Origin: Winogradskya consettensis
Lineage (GTDB): Bacteria; Actinomycetota; Actinomycetes; Mycobacteriales; Micromonosporaceae
Direction: 5' to 3'
NCBI RefSeq assembly: GCF_018332715.1
Contig: NZ_BOQP01000017.1
Location: 124,001-188,000, forward strand
Length of the DNA: 64,000 nucleotides
Positions 35,878-44,887 of this stretch are shown piece by piece. The notes beneath the pieces are model-generated. The model did not search any database. It saw nothing but the letters and a program-made list of their open reading frames with translations, and had not been told where the DNA came from. Within the stretch, counting starts at the first letter, position 1; every line of letters begins with the position of its first letter. Made by a program: the position numbers and the translations under genes.

Positions 35878-37929
35878 ATGACCGGTACGGATCATGGCGC
35901 CGGTCGTCGTACGGTGGTTGTCGCCGTGACACTGACGCTGCTGCTCGGCTTTGCCCGTTCGGGGGCGCCGTCGCTGACCCTGCAGTTGTTCTTCACGCTG
36001 TTCGTGGTCGCGGCGACGCTCTGGATCCGGGGGCAGTACCTCGACAGCCTCGATCACCACCAGTGGCTGATCTCCCGGCGTACGGCCATGGTCCTGATCG
36101 TGGTGGCAGTGGCGCTCGTGGCCGCCTTCCTGGTGTGGCACAGCGCCGGGACGGCCCTGCTCGGGATCCTGGTGCTGTATTTCCTGGCCGGCACCGGGGT
36201 CACCTGGCTGCGGCAGGGCCCGCTGAGCGAGGAGCGGCGGCTGGTGCTGGCGCTCGCGCTGCTCGGTGTGGGCGCGGTCCTCGCCCTGGTCGGCGTGCTG
36301 GTGCTCGGCGGCGGCGAGGGAACGGCCTGGGTGGTGCTCGAGCTGGCGTTGCTGGGGCTGGCCTGCTTCGCGCTGCTCCCGGTCGGGCTGGCCGTGTTCT
36401 CCGAGGTGGCCGTGCGGCGGCTGTGCGCGGGGCCGTCCCCGCACCGGCTGCGGGTGGGGCTCGCAGGTTTGGTGCTCTACCTGGCCGCGGTCGCGCTGAT
36501 GTGGTGGCTGACCCGCTCGCCGTGGCTGCTCGGCGCGATCGTGGTGCTGTCGCTTCTGGTGGTCGCGATGACCTCGACGACGCAGGCCGACATCGCGTTC
36601 GCGATGGCAGTGATCGCCCTGCTCGGGGTGACGCCGCTGCCCGCCGATCAGCCCGCGCAGCTGCAACCGCGGCGCGACGGGCAGCGGCTGCTGGTGTCGC
36701 TCGGGGACTCGTACATGTCCGGGGAGGGTGCGTCCACCTACTACCGGGGCACCGACGAGGGCGGGGGCAACCAGTGCCGCCGCTCCCCCACCGCCTGGTC
36801 GGCGATGGCCGGGCAGCAGCGCCCGTTCGGCCGGGTGGAGTTCCTCGCCTGCTCCGGCGCCAAGACCGTTAACGTTCAGACGGGTACGCTGCCCGTGCGC
36901 TCAGGTGCGCCGGCTCCGGAGCCACAGACCGGGGAGACGGGTACGCAGCTCGACCGCTACCTGCACGACTACGGCCCCGATTACACACCCAGTCTCGTGG
37001 TCGCCGGGATCGGGGGCAACGACGCGGGGTTCTCCACGATCGGGTTGATGTGCCTGGCCCCGGCCAACTGCGACGACGAGTCCCGCTTGTGGACCGACGC
37101 CCTGCCCCAGGTGCGGGCCGGGTTGCGGGACACCTATCGGCAACTCGACAGACTGTTTCCGCGTACGCCCATCGTGGTCGTGCCGTACCCGGATCCGATC
37201 GACCTGGACGGACGCTGCGACGACGTCTCGCTCACCGCACGGGAGCGGCTCTTCCTGCACGAGTTCGTGACCGGCGGGCTGAACGCGATGGTGGCGCAGA
37301 CCGCGAACGAGTTCGGCTTCTACTATCTCGGCGGCATGGAGTCGGCGCTCGCCGACGCGCACCTGCAGCTGTGCGACCCCCGTAACCAGGGCCGGCCGGG
37401 GCTCAACTTCATCGGGGTCCGCTCCGTGCGCGGCATCGCTGAGCAGCGGTTCAACCCGAAGAACTGGTCGCACAGCAGCCTGCACCCGAACGAGCGGGGA
37501 CACACGGCGATGCTGCAGGCGTTCGAGAGCTGGCTACCCGAGGACCTGGACGTGCTCCGGCCGAGGCTGACCGCGTTCCCGGCGGAGGTCGCGGTGACCG
37601 AGGCCGCGGTGCCGCGGGTCGAACCGCCGTGCGACGTGCTCGACACCAGCCCGGCCGGGTGCCGCCCGCGCGGGATGCAGTGGGCCAAGGGTCAGGTCGG
37701 GACCATGCTGCTCACCGAGGGATGGATGGGGCTGGTCGCGCTGGCCGGCATCTGGCTCGCCGCCGTGGCCTTCTTCGGCGATCGCAGACATCACTCCGCC
37801 GTGGATTCGACCTTGGTTGCGACCCCGCCGAAACCCCGGGAGAAGGACGCTGAGCGAAGCGAAATCGGCCCGCAGAAGATCGAAAACGACTCCTCCACGG
37901 CGGCCGGTCCCGGGCCAAAGATCAAATAG
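35878..37929 (+). CDS. Multi-membrane-segment SGNH/GDSL-family hydrolase
   Basis: 683 residues. The first 260 residues contain about eight membrane helices; the SGNH domain follows. Block I is SLGDSYMSGEG with Ser278, an oxyanion glycine and Asn are visible in GIGGNDAGFS, and the catalytic pair near the end is LHPNERGH. One more membrane helix lies at about 615-640, followed by a charged tail. So the hydrolase domain is probably outside the membrane, tethered at both ends, and could act on lipids or acylated cell-wall glycans. The ATG has a GGAGAGACCGAG site. Confidence 0.85.
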   Translation: MTGTDHGAGRRTVVVAVTLTLLLGFARSGAPSLTLQLFFTLFVVAATLWIRGQYLDSLDHHQWLISRRTAMVLIVVAVALVAAFLVWHSAGTALLGILVLYFLAGTGVTWLRQGPLSEERRLVLALALLGVGAVLALVGVLVLGGGEGTAWVVLELALLGLACFALLPVGLAVFSEVAVRRLCAGPSPHRLRVGLAGLVLYLAAVALMWWLTRSPWLLGAIVVLSLLVVAMTSTTQADIAFAMAVIALLGVTPLPADQPAQLQPRRDGQRLLVSLGDSYMSGEGASTYYRGTDEGGGNQCRRSPTAWSAMAGQQRPFGRVEFLACSGAKTVNVQTGTLPVRSGAPAPEPQTGETGTQLDRYLHDYGPDYTPSLVVAGIGGNDAGFSTIGLMCLAPANCDDESRLWTDALPQVRAGLRDTYRQLDRLFPRTPIVVVPYPDPIDLDGRCDDVSLTARERLFLHEFVTGGLNAMVAQTANEFGFYYLGGMESALADAHLQLCDPRNQGRPGLNFIGVRSVRGIAEQRFNPKNWSHSSLHPNERGHTAMLQAFESWLPEDLDVLRPRLTAFPAEVAVTEAAVPRVEPPCDVLDTSPAGCRPRGMQWAKGQVGTMLLTEGWMGLVALAGIWLAAVAFFGDRRHHSAVDSTLVATPPKPREKDAERSEIGPQKIENDSSTAAGPGPKIK

Positions 37930-38207
37930 GCTGATCGATTTCGGTCACGAGGACTGGACTCCGGGGCTTGGACGCTTGACCCCGCCGACACCCCCGTGCG
38001 ACCGTCCGAAAGGGATGCGATCGCTAGCCGCGCCGTGCGCGCCGTGAACAGCGCATTCATGCGGACGGAGATCGCCGTCCCGGTCATTTCAGGACACGTT
38101 GACCTTGGCATAAATCACTGCTTGTAATCTGCGAATCACTCTCCGTACGCTGATGGCACACAGCCCATCGATCGGCTTGAACCCTTCAGCGCATCGGGGA
38201 GCATCGC

Positions 38208-38759
38208 ATGGTTATCAAGGTTGTCGAGCAGATCAACGACGACGAGCTCATCGAGACCGCGTGGAAGATGTACGAGGAATCGTTCCGGGGCCTCAACGCC
38301 CTGGCGGTCCAGCGTCACCTCATGTTCCAGAACGAGTTCGACGAGGTCATGCGGGACGGACGGGTGCAGAAGTACCTGAGCCTCGACGACGAGGGCACCC
38401 TGGTCGGGATGTCGACCTACACCAACGACCTCGACGCGATGCCGCTGATCTCACCGCAGTACTTCGAGAAGCGGTGGCCGGAGCTCTACGCCCAGCACAA
38501 GATCTGGTACTGCGGCTTCGTGGCCGTACTGCCGACCGGCCGCGCGAACTCGTCCTTCTCCGACCTGGTGGAGGCGATGTACCTGTTCGCGGCGGCGCAG
38601 AACGGCATCATCGGCCTCGACTTCTGCGGCCACAACGACGAGATCCGCAAGATGAGCCGGGTCATCCGGATCATGTTGCACCGCTTCTCCGGTAACTGCG
38701 AGGCCGAGATGATGGACGCCCAGCAGTTCTGGATCTACCAGTTCCCCCAGGCGGCCTGA
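38208..38759 (+). CDS. GNAT-like hypothetical protein
   Basis: 183 residues. The layout resembles acyltransferase-type folds: ELIETAWKMYEESFRGLNALAVQR, a YTNDLDAMPLISPQYF segment, and a long helix IRKMSRVIRIML. The acetyl-CoA motif is not clear, so enzyme activity is uncertain. A GGGGAGC site precedes the ATG. It stands alone, with 278 bases of non-coding sequence upstream. Confidence 0.6.
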   Translation: MVIKVVEQINDDELIETAWKMYEESFRGLNALAVQRHLMFQNEFDEVMRDGRVQKYLSLDDEGTLVGMSTYTNDLDAMPLISPQYFEKRWPELYAQHKIWYCGFVAVLPTGRANSSFSDLVEAMYLFAAAQNGIIGLDFCGHNDEIRKMSRVIRIMLHRFSGNCEAEMMDAQQFWIYQFPQAA

Positions 38760-38921
38760 CCCCCTCAGGCCCCACCACCGCAGGCATGAACACGCCGCTG
38801 ACCGCCCGCCGCTTCGACCGGATCCGAGCTCTTGGGGGGCTGGCGGATCCCGGTCGGCACGGAGATCTCCTTTCGTGTCGGGACCGGCGGGCGGTTCGGC
38901 GTGTTCCAACGGAGTCAAGCT

Positions 38922-40847
38922 CTACTTCCAGCGCGACGGCTCCGGCGGGGTCTCCCAGCGCGACGGCTCGGGCGAGCCCTCCCACTGCGCCTGCGGCGGT
39001 GGTCCGGACGGCGCCGGCGGGCCGGGGTGTTCCCAGGGTGACTGCTCCGGATACGGCTGGGGCTGGTCCTGGTACGGCGGCTGTTGCTGATACGGCTGGT
39101 CCGGATACGAACCGCCCTGGTAGGACTGGCCCGGATACGACTGGCCTTCATAGGACTGGCCCGGATACGACTGGCCCGGATACTGTCCCGGCTGCGGCGG
39201 CTGGCCCTGATGTGACGGGCCCTGATGTGGCTGGTCCTGAGGTGACTGGCCCGGCTGGAGCTGGCCCGGCACCGGTTGCTGCTGTTGCTGTTGCTGCATC
39301 TCCCGGCCGGCGGCCAGCATCGCGCGGGCACTGAGCGCCTCCGGATGCGAGCCCGAGTTGCTGTTCTTGACCCGCGGGGCATCCGCCAGGGCCCGGCCCT
39401 CGGTGCCCCGGCCGATCGCGGCGTACACCTCCGGCCGGCCCGCCCGCATCGCCATCGCCCAGCCGAAGCCGAAGAGCGCGAAGAGCAGGTACCCGGTCGG
39501 GAAGAGCCAGTGGTAGATCGACCCCGACTCGACCTGCAGCAGGTCACCGAGCCCGTAGACCGTCGCCGCCAGGATCACGCTGAGCAGCACGAACGCGGTG
39601 ATCGGGGCGACCTTGGCGCGCCACTTGTTCTCCTGGTGACGGTGCCGGACGAAGAACATCACCACCGCCGCGGATGCGCTCCACATCAGGATGAGCACAC
39701 CCAGCCCGCCGACCACGGTCAGCCACGCGAACAGGTAGACCAGCGGGTCGGCACCGGTGAGCCGGTAGATCACCAGCACGACCAGGGCCAGCACGCTCTG
39801 GGTGACCGAGCCGACGATCGGCGCCCCGGTCCGCGGGTGGGTGTATCCCCAGGCCCGGGGCAGCACCCCTTCGCGGCCGAGGGCGAACTGGTAGCGGGAC
39901 ACCGCCGCGTGGAAGGCGAGCAGCGCGGCGAAGATACTCGTCATGAACAGCACGTAGCCGATGTTGATCAGCGCTTCGGGCACGTGCGGGCTGACCAGGT
40001 TGAAGATCAGGTCGGTCGAATCGGCCTTCGCGGCGGCGACGATGGTGCGGGGACCGGCGCCGACCGACATCGCCCACGCGGAGAGGCCGCAGAGCAGACC
40101 GGCGAGGATGACCGCGAGATGCGTCGCCCGGGCGATCGTCTTCTTCGGGTCCTTCGCCTCCTCCGAGAGCACGACCGTGGCCTCGAACCCGACGAAGCCG
40201 CCGATGGCGAGCACCATCATGGCCGCGACCTCGGGCGTGAAGACCTGCACGGGGTTCAGGGTCGAGAAGTCGACCGAACCGGTGGCCGGGTTCGCGACCA
40301 TCACCGCGTCGTAGATCAGCACGATGACGATCTCGAGGACCAGCAGGACGGCGAGCACCTTGCCGCTGAGGTCGATCCAGAGCAGGCCGAGCACCGAGAC
40401 CAGCACCCACGCCACGATCGCGCAGGTGAACCAGCCGGCCGTGATGCCGAGCCCGCCGAGAACCCCCGAGGCGACCACCCCGAACAGACCGAACAGGCCG
40501 ATCTGCATCAACGCGTACGCGGGGAGTGCGACGAACGCGGCCCCGACCCCCGGAATGCGCCCCAGCCCGTGGCTGATGTACGAGTAGAACGCCCCGGAGT
40601 TGACGATGTGCCGGCTCATCGCGACGAACCCGACCGTGAAGATCGACAGGATCGCCGCGACGACGAGGTAGACCACCGGGACAGCGGTGTTGCCGACCAC
40701 CGCGTAGATGGTGGTGATGGCTCCGATCACCACGGTGAGCGGTGCGGCACCCGCCACGCCGAAGAAGAACACCGAAGGAACGCCGAGCCGGTTCCGGGCC
40801 AGAGCGGTCGAAACGATGTCCGGCTCGGACGAGTCCTTACGCGCCAT
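38922..40847 (-). CDS. APC-family amino acid permease with Gln/Pro/Tyr-rich C-terminal tail
   Basis: 641 residues. About 12 membrane helices fill residues 20-480, with the first-helix pattern FFGVAGAAPLTVVIGAI typical of the APC superfamily. The last 120-130 residues are low-complexity: a Q-run, then HQG, YPGQSY-like and PQPYPEQS repeats, ending EPSRWK. Permeases of this family normally lack such a tail. The ATG at 40847 has a GGGAGGC site. It lies 62 bases after the GPP34 gene and may be co-transcribed. Confidence 0.86.
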   Translation of the reverse strand: MARKDSSEPDIVSTALARNRLGVPSVFFFGVAGAAPLTVVIGAITTIYAVVGNTAVPVVYLVVAAILSIFTVGFVAMSRHIVNSGAFYSYISHGLGRIPGVGAAFVALPAYALMQIGLFGLFGVVASGVLGGLGITAGWFTCAIVAWVLVSVLGLLWIDLSGKVLAVLLVLEIVIVLIYDAVMVANPATGSVDFSTLNPVQVFTPEVAAMMVLAIGGFVGFEATVVLSEEAKDPKKTIARATHLAVILAGLLCGLSAWAMSVGAGPRTIVAAAKADSTDLIFNLVSPHVPEALINIGYVLFMTSIFAALLAFHAAVSRYQFALGREGVLPRAWGYTHPRTGAPIVGSVTQSVLALVVLVIYRLTGADPLVYLFAWLTVVGGLGVLILMWSASAAVVMFFVRHRHQENKWRAKVAPITAFVLLSVILAATVYGLGDLLQVESGSIYHWLFPTGYLLFALFGFGWAMAMRAGRPEVYAAIGRGTEGRALADAPRVKNSNSGSHPEALSARAMLAAGREMQQQQQQQPVPGQLQPGQSPQDQPHQGPSHQGQPPQPGQYPGQSYPGQSYEGQSYPGQSYQGGSYPDQPYQQQPPYQDQPQPYPEQSPWEHPGPPAPSGPPPQAQWEGSPEPSRWETPPEPSRWK

Positions 40848-40909
40848 CAAGAGCCTCCCAGCCCATTGATCGAAGTTGTCCCGCCGGCGGTGATGACGAC
40901 CGACCGGAC

Positions 40910-41548
40910 TCACCGCCTACCGACGGCGAGCACGGAACCGACGGACGACTCGGTGTGCTCGATGAGCTGACGAAAATCCTCGGGCAGCGACCCGATGGCG
41001 GTGGGCAGCTGGGTGAGGGCCTGCCGGTGGACCTCGAAGTCCCACAGCACGAACCGGGTGAGCCCGGTCGCGACGACCAGACCGGCGAGGAGCCGGTCGC
41101 TGGTCGACATCTCCAGGCCACGGACCATGATGTTGGCCAGTCGCATCGGCGCCCAGGCCGCCGCGTTACGCTGCGCCTCATTATTGGGCATGTAGAAGGT
41201 ATGGGTCGAAAGCATCCGCCGGCGAGTCACCGATTCCACCGCACCGGAACGCATCAGCCGCTCCCCTACCCGTTCCGGCGCATCCTGCGACAGATACGCG
41301 AGCCAGGTTCGGACATCGCGATGCTGCGGCTGAGCGATGAGCAGTTCGAGTACAGAATGCGACAACGAGTCCCTGGGTGGTTGACGACTCTCGATGCGCA
41401 AGTCACCGTCGAAGATGCGTAGCCGGCCTTCGAGCACTAGCTCACCCAACAGGGCGGCGGCGAGCCCCAGGCCGGTGGCCCGGGGATGCAGACGTGACCG
41501 GCCGGTACGGTCCTCATGTGCGATCAGGAAGAACTGGTCAGCCAGCAC
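40910..41548 (-). CDS. GPP34/GOLPH3-like phosphoprotein
   Basis: 212 residues. The GPP34 family (PF05719) is recognised from LADQFFLIAHEDRTGRSRL, ATGLGLAAALLGELVLEGRLRI and RLMRSGAVESVTRR. In eukaryotes GOLPH3 binds phosphoinositides and Golgi membranes; bacterial members are widespread in actinobacteria and their role is not settled. The GTG has a GGAG site about 7 bases upstream. Confidence 0.85.
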   Translation of the reverse strand: MLADQFFLIAHEDRTGRSRLHPRATGLGLAAALLGELVLEGRLRIFDGDLRIESRQPPRDSLSHSVLELLIAQPQHRDVRTWLAYLSQDAPERVGERLMRSGAVESVTRRRMLSTHTFYMPNNEAQRNAAAWAPMRLANIMVRGLEMSTSDRLLAGLVVATGLTRFVLWDFEVHRQALTQLPTAIGSLPEDFRQLIEHTESSVGSVLAVGRR

Positions 41549-41767
41549 GCCGCCACTCCTTAGGACAACATCGACAGGACAACATCGACGCGATTTGTCG
41601 ACGAGGCAACTACCTGTATAGAAGGCAATAACTCGCTGTCGGAAGCATCATGTACCCACCTCCGAGGTCAATGCAAGAAGTACTAGACTCGGAATCCACT
41701 CGTGATGTCCACCATGGATCATGGGTGTCAGTAGGCCGGGTATCGACGCCTCAAGATCGAGGGAGTC

Positions 41768-42619
41768 ATGGTGTCCACAGACGAGGGACCCACGCTGCGC
41801 CGACGCCGTTTGGGGACGGAGTTGAAACGTTGTCGCGAGCGCGCGGGGCTGACCCAGGAAAGCGTCTCGCGGCATTTCGAGTGGCACGCCGCGAAGGTCA
41901 CGCGCATCGAGACGGCGCGGGTCGCGGTCACCCCTCGTGACGTCCGTGACCTGCTGACCCTCTACGGGATAGATGACGAACAGTATCGGGAAGCACTGCT
42001 CGAGCTGGCTCGCTCGTCGAAGCAGAAGACCTGGTGGACCGACTACCGGGACATCATGCGGCCGGGCAACTTTGTCGGCCTCGAGGCCGAGGCGTCGTCA
42101 CTGCGCGCCTGGGAACCCATCATCGTGCCTGGATTGCTCCAGACCGAGGCATATATCCGGGCGTTGATGCGGACCGGGCGCTCCTGGGATCCGCCGGCGC
42201 AGATGGATCGGCGGGTCGCGCTGCGGCTCAAGCGGCAGAGCCGGCTCAGCGGGGCGAATCCGCTCGAGCTCACGGCGATCATCGACGAGTCGGTGGTGCG
42301 ACGCTCCGTAGGCGGACCCGAGGTGATGGACGACCAACTTCGCCATCTCATCGATATGGCTAAATTACCCAACGTGACATTGCAGGTCCTGCCGTTCGAT
42401 GCCGGAGAACACCCGTTCCTTGGTGGCTCAGCAGCACTTTTGGAGTTCCGCGAGACCACTCATTTGGATGTAGTTTACTTGGAGGGGCTTGCGGGCGACC
42501 TCTACGAAGAGCAACATTCAGAGGTCGCCCGTTACCGTGCGGAGTTCGAGCGACTGAGCACAAGGGCACTGGAACCCAGGTTGACCCTTAAGATGATCGA
42601 AAGCCTCCTACGCGCGTAG
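41768..42619 (+). CDS. XRE-family DNA-binding regulator with DUF5753 (Scr1-like)
   Basis: 283 residues. The XRE HTH (about 12-65) reads LGTELKRCRERAGLTQESVSRHFEWHAAKVTRIET. The rest is DUF5753 with WEPIIVPGLLQTEAYIRALM and LPFDAGEHPFLGGSAALLEF. Such regulators are commonly paired with a DUF397 gene, which follows here. In Streptomyces the pair is known as Scr1/Scr2 and can act like a toxin-antitoxin or developmental switch. The ATG has a GAGGGAG site. A perfect 24-bp palindrome covers its stop codon. Confidence 0.9.
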   Translation: MVSTDEGPTLRRRRLGTELKRCRERAGLTQESVSRHFEWHAAKVTRIETARVAVTPRDVRDLLTLYGIDDEQYREALLELARSSKQKTWWTDYRDIMRPGNFVGLEAEASSLRAWEPIIVPGLLQTEAYIRALMRTGRSWDPPAQMDRRVALRLKRQSRLSGANPLELTAIIDESVVRRSVGGPEVMDDQLRHLIDMAKLPNVTLQVLPFDAGEHPFLGGSAALLEFRETTHLDVVYLEGLAGDLYEEQHSEVARYRAEFERLSTRALEPRLTLKMIESLLRA

Positions 42620-42625
42620 GAGGCT
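42602..42625. promoter_or_regulatory. Perfect 24-bp palindrome across the XRE stop codon
   Basis: Two 12-base arms (42602-42613 and 42614-42625) are exact reverse complements with no spacer. It lies between the XRE gene and the DUF397 gene and could be an operator for the XRE protein or a hairpin that tunes readthrough. Confidence 0.8.
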
Positions 42626-42669
42626 GACGTACGCACGCACAATCGCATATCGAAGGGAGGTGTGTGGTC

Positions 42670-42885
42670 ATGTCGACGCATCATCTCAACGCTGCCGTCT
42701 GGAAAAAGAGCAGTCGCAGCAACGGAAACGGCGGCAACAACTGTGTCGAGGTCGCAATCCTCGACACAGCTGTTGCCGTGCGTGACAGCAAGAACCCTTC
42801 GGGTCCCGCTCTCGTCTTCAACCCGGCGCATTGGTCCGAGTTCTTGAACTCGGCCAAGGACGGCGAGTTTGATATCAACCGCTGA
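42670..42885 (+). CDS. DUF397 domain protein
   Basis: 71 residues, usual length for the family. Hallmarks: AAVWKKSSRSNGNGGNNCVEVA, VAVRDSKNPSG and FNPAHWSEFL. It is normally the partner of the XRE/DUF5753 protein encoded 50 bases upstream. The ATG at 42670 is placed 9 bases after AAGGGAGG. A long inverted repeat lies within its coding sequence. Confidence 0.92.
   Translation: MSTHHLNAAVWKKSSRSNGNGGNNCVEVAILDTAVAVRDSKNPSGPALVFNPAHWSEFLNSAKDGEFDINR
42732..42778. repeat. Inverted repeat inside the DUF397 gene
   Basis: Two 20-base arms (42732-42751 and 42759-42778) pair with one mismatch around a 7-base loop, within codons for NNCVEVAILDTAVAV. It would give a very stable RNA hairpin. Confidence 0.85.
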
Positions 42886-42970
42886 GAGACGTTACCGATC
42901 GGCACGCACAGACGGGAAGTAGATACGCTAGGTAAACTTCCCGTAGCTCCAAGATCCAATTTAAGATAGT

Positions 42971-42996
42971 GCAAAGCCCCTGATCAGGAGCTTCGC
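42971..42996. promoter_or_regulatory. Imperfect inverted repeat upstream of the decarboxylase
   Basis: Two 13-base arms meet at TGATCA with two mismatches. It may be an operator or part of a terminator cluster downstream of the DUF397 gene. Confidence 0.45.
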
Positions 42997-43004
42997 ACAA
43001 TGCA

Positions 43005-43036
43005 TTCGGGGCGCCTCCTGCCGGGGGCGCCCCGAA
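43005..43036. terminator. Strong GC-rich hairpin downstream of DUF397
   Basis: Two perfect 11-base arms (43005-43015 and 43026-43036) enclose a 10-base loop. No T-run follows. It is a likely terminator of the XRE-DUF397 transcript, or a leader structure for the decarboxylase starting 148 bases further on. Confidence 0.6.
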
Positions 43037-43183
43037 CTGCAGTACAGGCCTCGCTGCAATTTGCAGATGATCAATGCCAATTCGATCTCCATGCGTGCAG
43101 GTCATAGCCCTTATCGACGATCGAGTGCATACTGATGGCGCACTCTCCGCATTGACGAGACCACTTAGCGTAAGGGGCCTTCG

Positions 43184-44308
43184 TTGCGCCAGTCATCCGC
43201 CATCGTCGCCACTCCCGCACCCACCCGCGCCGTCCACCCCGGACCCGTGCTCGAGATGCGAGCCAGCCGCATCGTCGCAGCTCTCGACGGCTTCCGGACG
43301 GCCTTCCCCGGCATCCGAGCGTTCTACGCGACCAAGTGCAACACCCACCCCGGCGTGCTCAGCACCCTGCACAACGCCGGGTCCGGTTTCGAGGTCGCCT
43401 CCGTCCAGGAGGTCGACCTGCTCCGCGAGACCGGCGTCCAGCCCCACGACATGCTCTTCAGCAACCCCGTGCGGGCCCGTGAGCAGACCGCCCGGGCCGC
43501 GGAGGCCGGCGTCTACCGGTTCAGCGTCGACTCCTACGAGGAGGTGCGCCGGGTCGCCGAGGAGGCCCCCGGGAGCTGCGTCTACGCCCGCCTGATCACC
43601 GCCGGGGACGACAGCGTCGTACCGAGCGAGGGAAAATTCGGTGTGGACGCGGCCGGCGCGGTCAGCCTGCTCGTCCAGGCCCGCGAGCTCGGCCTGACGC
43701 CGTACGGCGTGACGTTCCACATGGGATCGCAGTCGCTGCACCCCGCGGCGCTCGACCGGCCCCTGCGTGAGGTCGCGGCGATCATGGAAAGACTCTCGCA
43801 GGTGGGCATCAAGCTGCAGATGGTCGACATCGGCGGCGGGTTCCCGGCCCGATACGACGAGCCGGTGCCCGCCCTCGAACTGTTCGGCCGGGTCGCCGCG
43901 GCGGGCATCGCGCGGCTGCCGTACCCCGTCGAGGTCTTCGCCGAACCCGGCCGCGCCCTGGTCGCCGAGGCCGGGACGTTCCGCTGCCGGGTGATCGGCG
44001 TCGCCGAACGCCCGTCCGGCTGGTGGGCCCACACCGATCTGGGCGTCTTCCACGGCCTGATGGAGGTCCTGGAGTCCGGTGGCAATCTTCACTATCCGAT
44101 CCACGACACCCGGGGCCTGCGCCTGCGCCGCTGCTTCCACCTCACCGGGCCGACCTGTGACAGCCAGGACACGTGGGCCCGCAACGTCCTGCTCTCCGCC
44201 GACCTGCGCGAGGGTGACGAGCTCCTCGTCAGCTCCGCGGGCGCCTACACCAGCGTCTACGCCTCCCGCTTCAACGGTTTCGCGCCGCCCCGCGTGGTCA
44301 TGATCTAG
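43184..44308 (+). CDS. PLP-dependent Orn/DAP/Arg decarboxylase (group IV)
   Basis: 374 residues. PLP lysine in FYATKCNTHP (Lys51), FHMGSQSLHP, GGGFPARYDEP, the phosphate-binding EPGRALVAEAG, the active-site Cys motif GPTCDSQD and the C-terminal GAYTSVYASRFNGF are all present. The short length favours an ornithine- or lysine-type decarboxylase over a diaminopimelate decarboxylase, which would supply putrescine or cadaverine. The start is TTG with AAGGGG 6 bases before it. A polyamine uptake and oxidation operon lies about 8.5 kb downstream. Confidence 0.87.
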   Translation: MRQSSAIVATPAPTRAVHPGPVLEMRASRIVAALDGFRTAFPGIRAFYATKCNTHPGVLSTLHNAGSGFEVASVQEVDLLRETGVQPHDMLFSNPVRAREQTARAAEAGVYRFSVDSYEEVRRVAEEAPGSCVYARLITAGDDSVVPSEGKFGVDAAGAVSLLVQARELGLTPYGVTFHMGSQSLHPAALDRPLREVAAIMERLSQVGIKLQMVDIGGGFPARYDEPVPALELFGRVAAAGIARLPYPVEVFAEPGRALVAEAGTFRCRVIGVAERPSGWWAHTDLGVFHGLMEVLESGGNLHYPIHDTRGLRLRRCFHLTGPTCDSQDTWARNVLLSADLREGDELLVSSAGAYTSVYASRFNGFAPPRVVMI

Positions 44309-44352
44309 AACCCCGCTAATCTCCCAGGGTTGACCGAGACCGGGGAGAACCT

Positions 44353-44805
44353 ATGACCGACTACGACCGCGAAGACGAGTGGGACGCCGTGGAGGACGAC
44401 GGCGTCCTGGACTCCAAGGACACGCTCGACGACAACCGCGTCGGTGACCCGCTGGACGTGGGCTACGAACCGGCCGACGCGTACGCGGGCGCCGACCGCT
44501 TCGGCACCACCGCCGCCGAGGCCCGCCAGGGCGAATCCCTCGACCAGCTCCTCAGCGAGGAGGAGCCGGACATCGACCCCTACGCCGACGACGACACCGA
44601 CGAGGACGAGCTCATCCGCCGCGGTGACGACAGCGAACCCCGCTCGGGCCGCCTCATCGCCGACGACGAGGGCCTCGGCCCCGACGAGGAGGCCGACTCG
44701 GTCGCCTACGACGCCGGCATCGACTCCGGCGCCGCCAGCGCCGAGGAGGCCGCCATCCACATCGTCGACGACCCCGACAGCCAGGGCACCGGCCCCCGGC
44801 TCTGA
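44353..44805 (+). CDS. DUF5709 domain protein
   Basis: 150 residues, very acidic and likely disordered. The pattern YDREDEWDAVEDDGVLD, SLDQLLSEEEPDID and GRLIADDEG matches DUF5709, an uncharacterised actinobacterial family. A GGGGAG site precedes the ATG. It lies between the decarboxylase and an ABC exporter without overlap. Confidence 0.85.
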   Translation: MTDYDREDEWDAVEDDGVLDSKDTLDDNRVGDPLDVGYEPADAYAGADRFGTTAAEARQGESLDQLLSEEEPDIDPYADDDTDEDELIRRGDDSEPRSGRLIADDEGLGPDEEADSVAYDAGIDSGAASAEEAAIHIVDDPDSQGTGPRL

Positions 44806-44887
44806 CCCATCGGCGCGGGCGGCTCGTCGCGGGGCAGCGACGGGCCACCCGCGCGTGGGACGATTCCTCCTCAGCTGAGGGGGTCTC

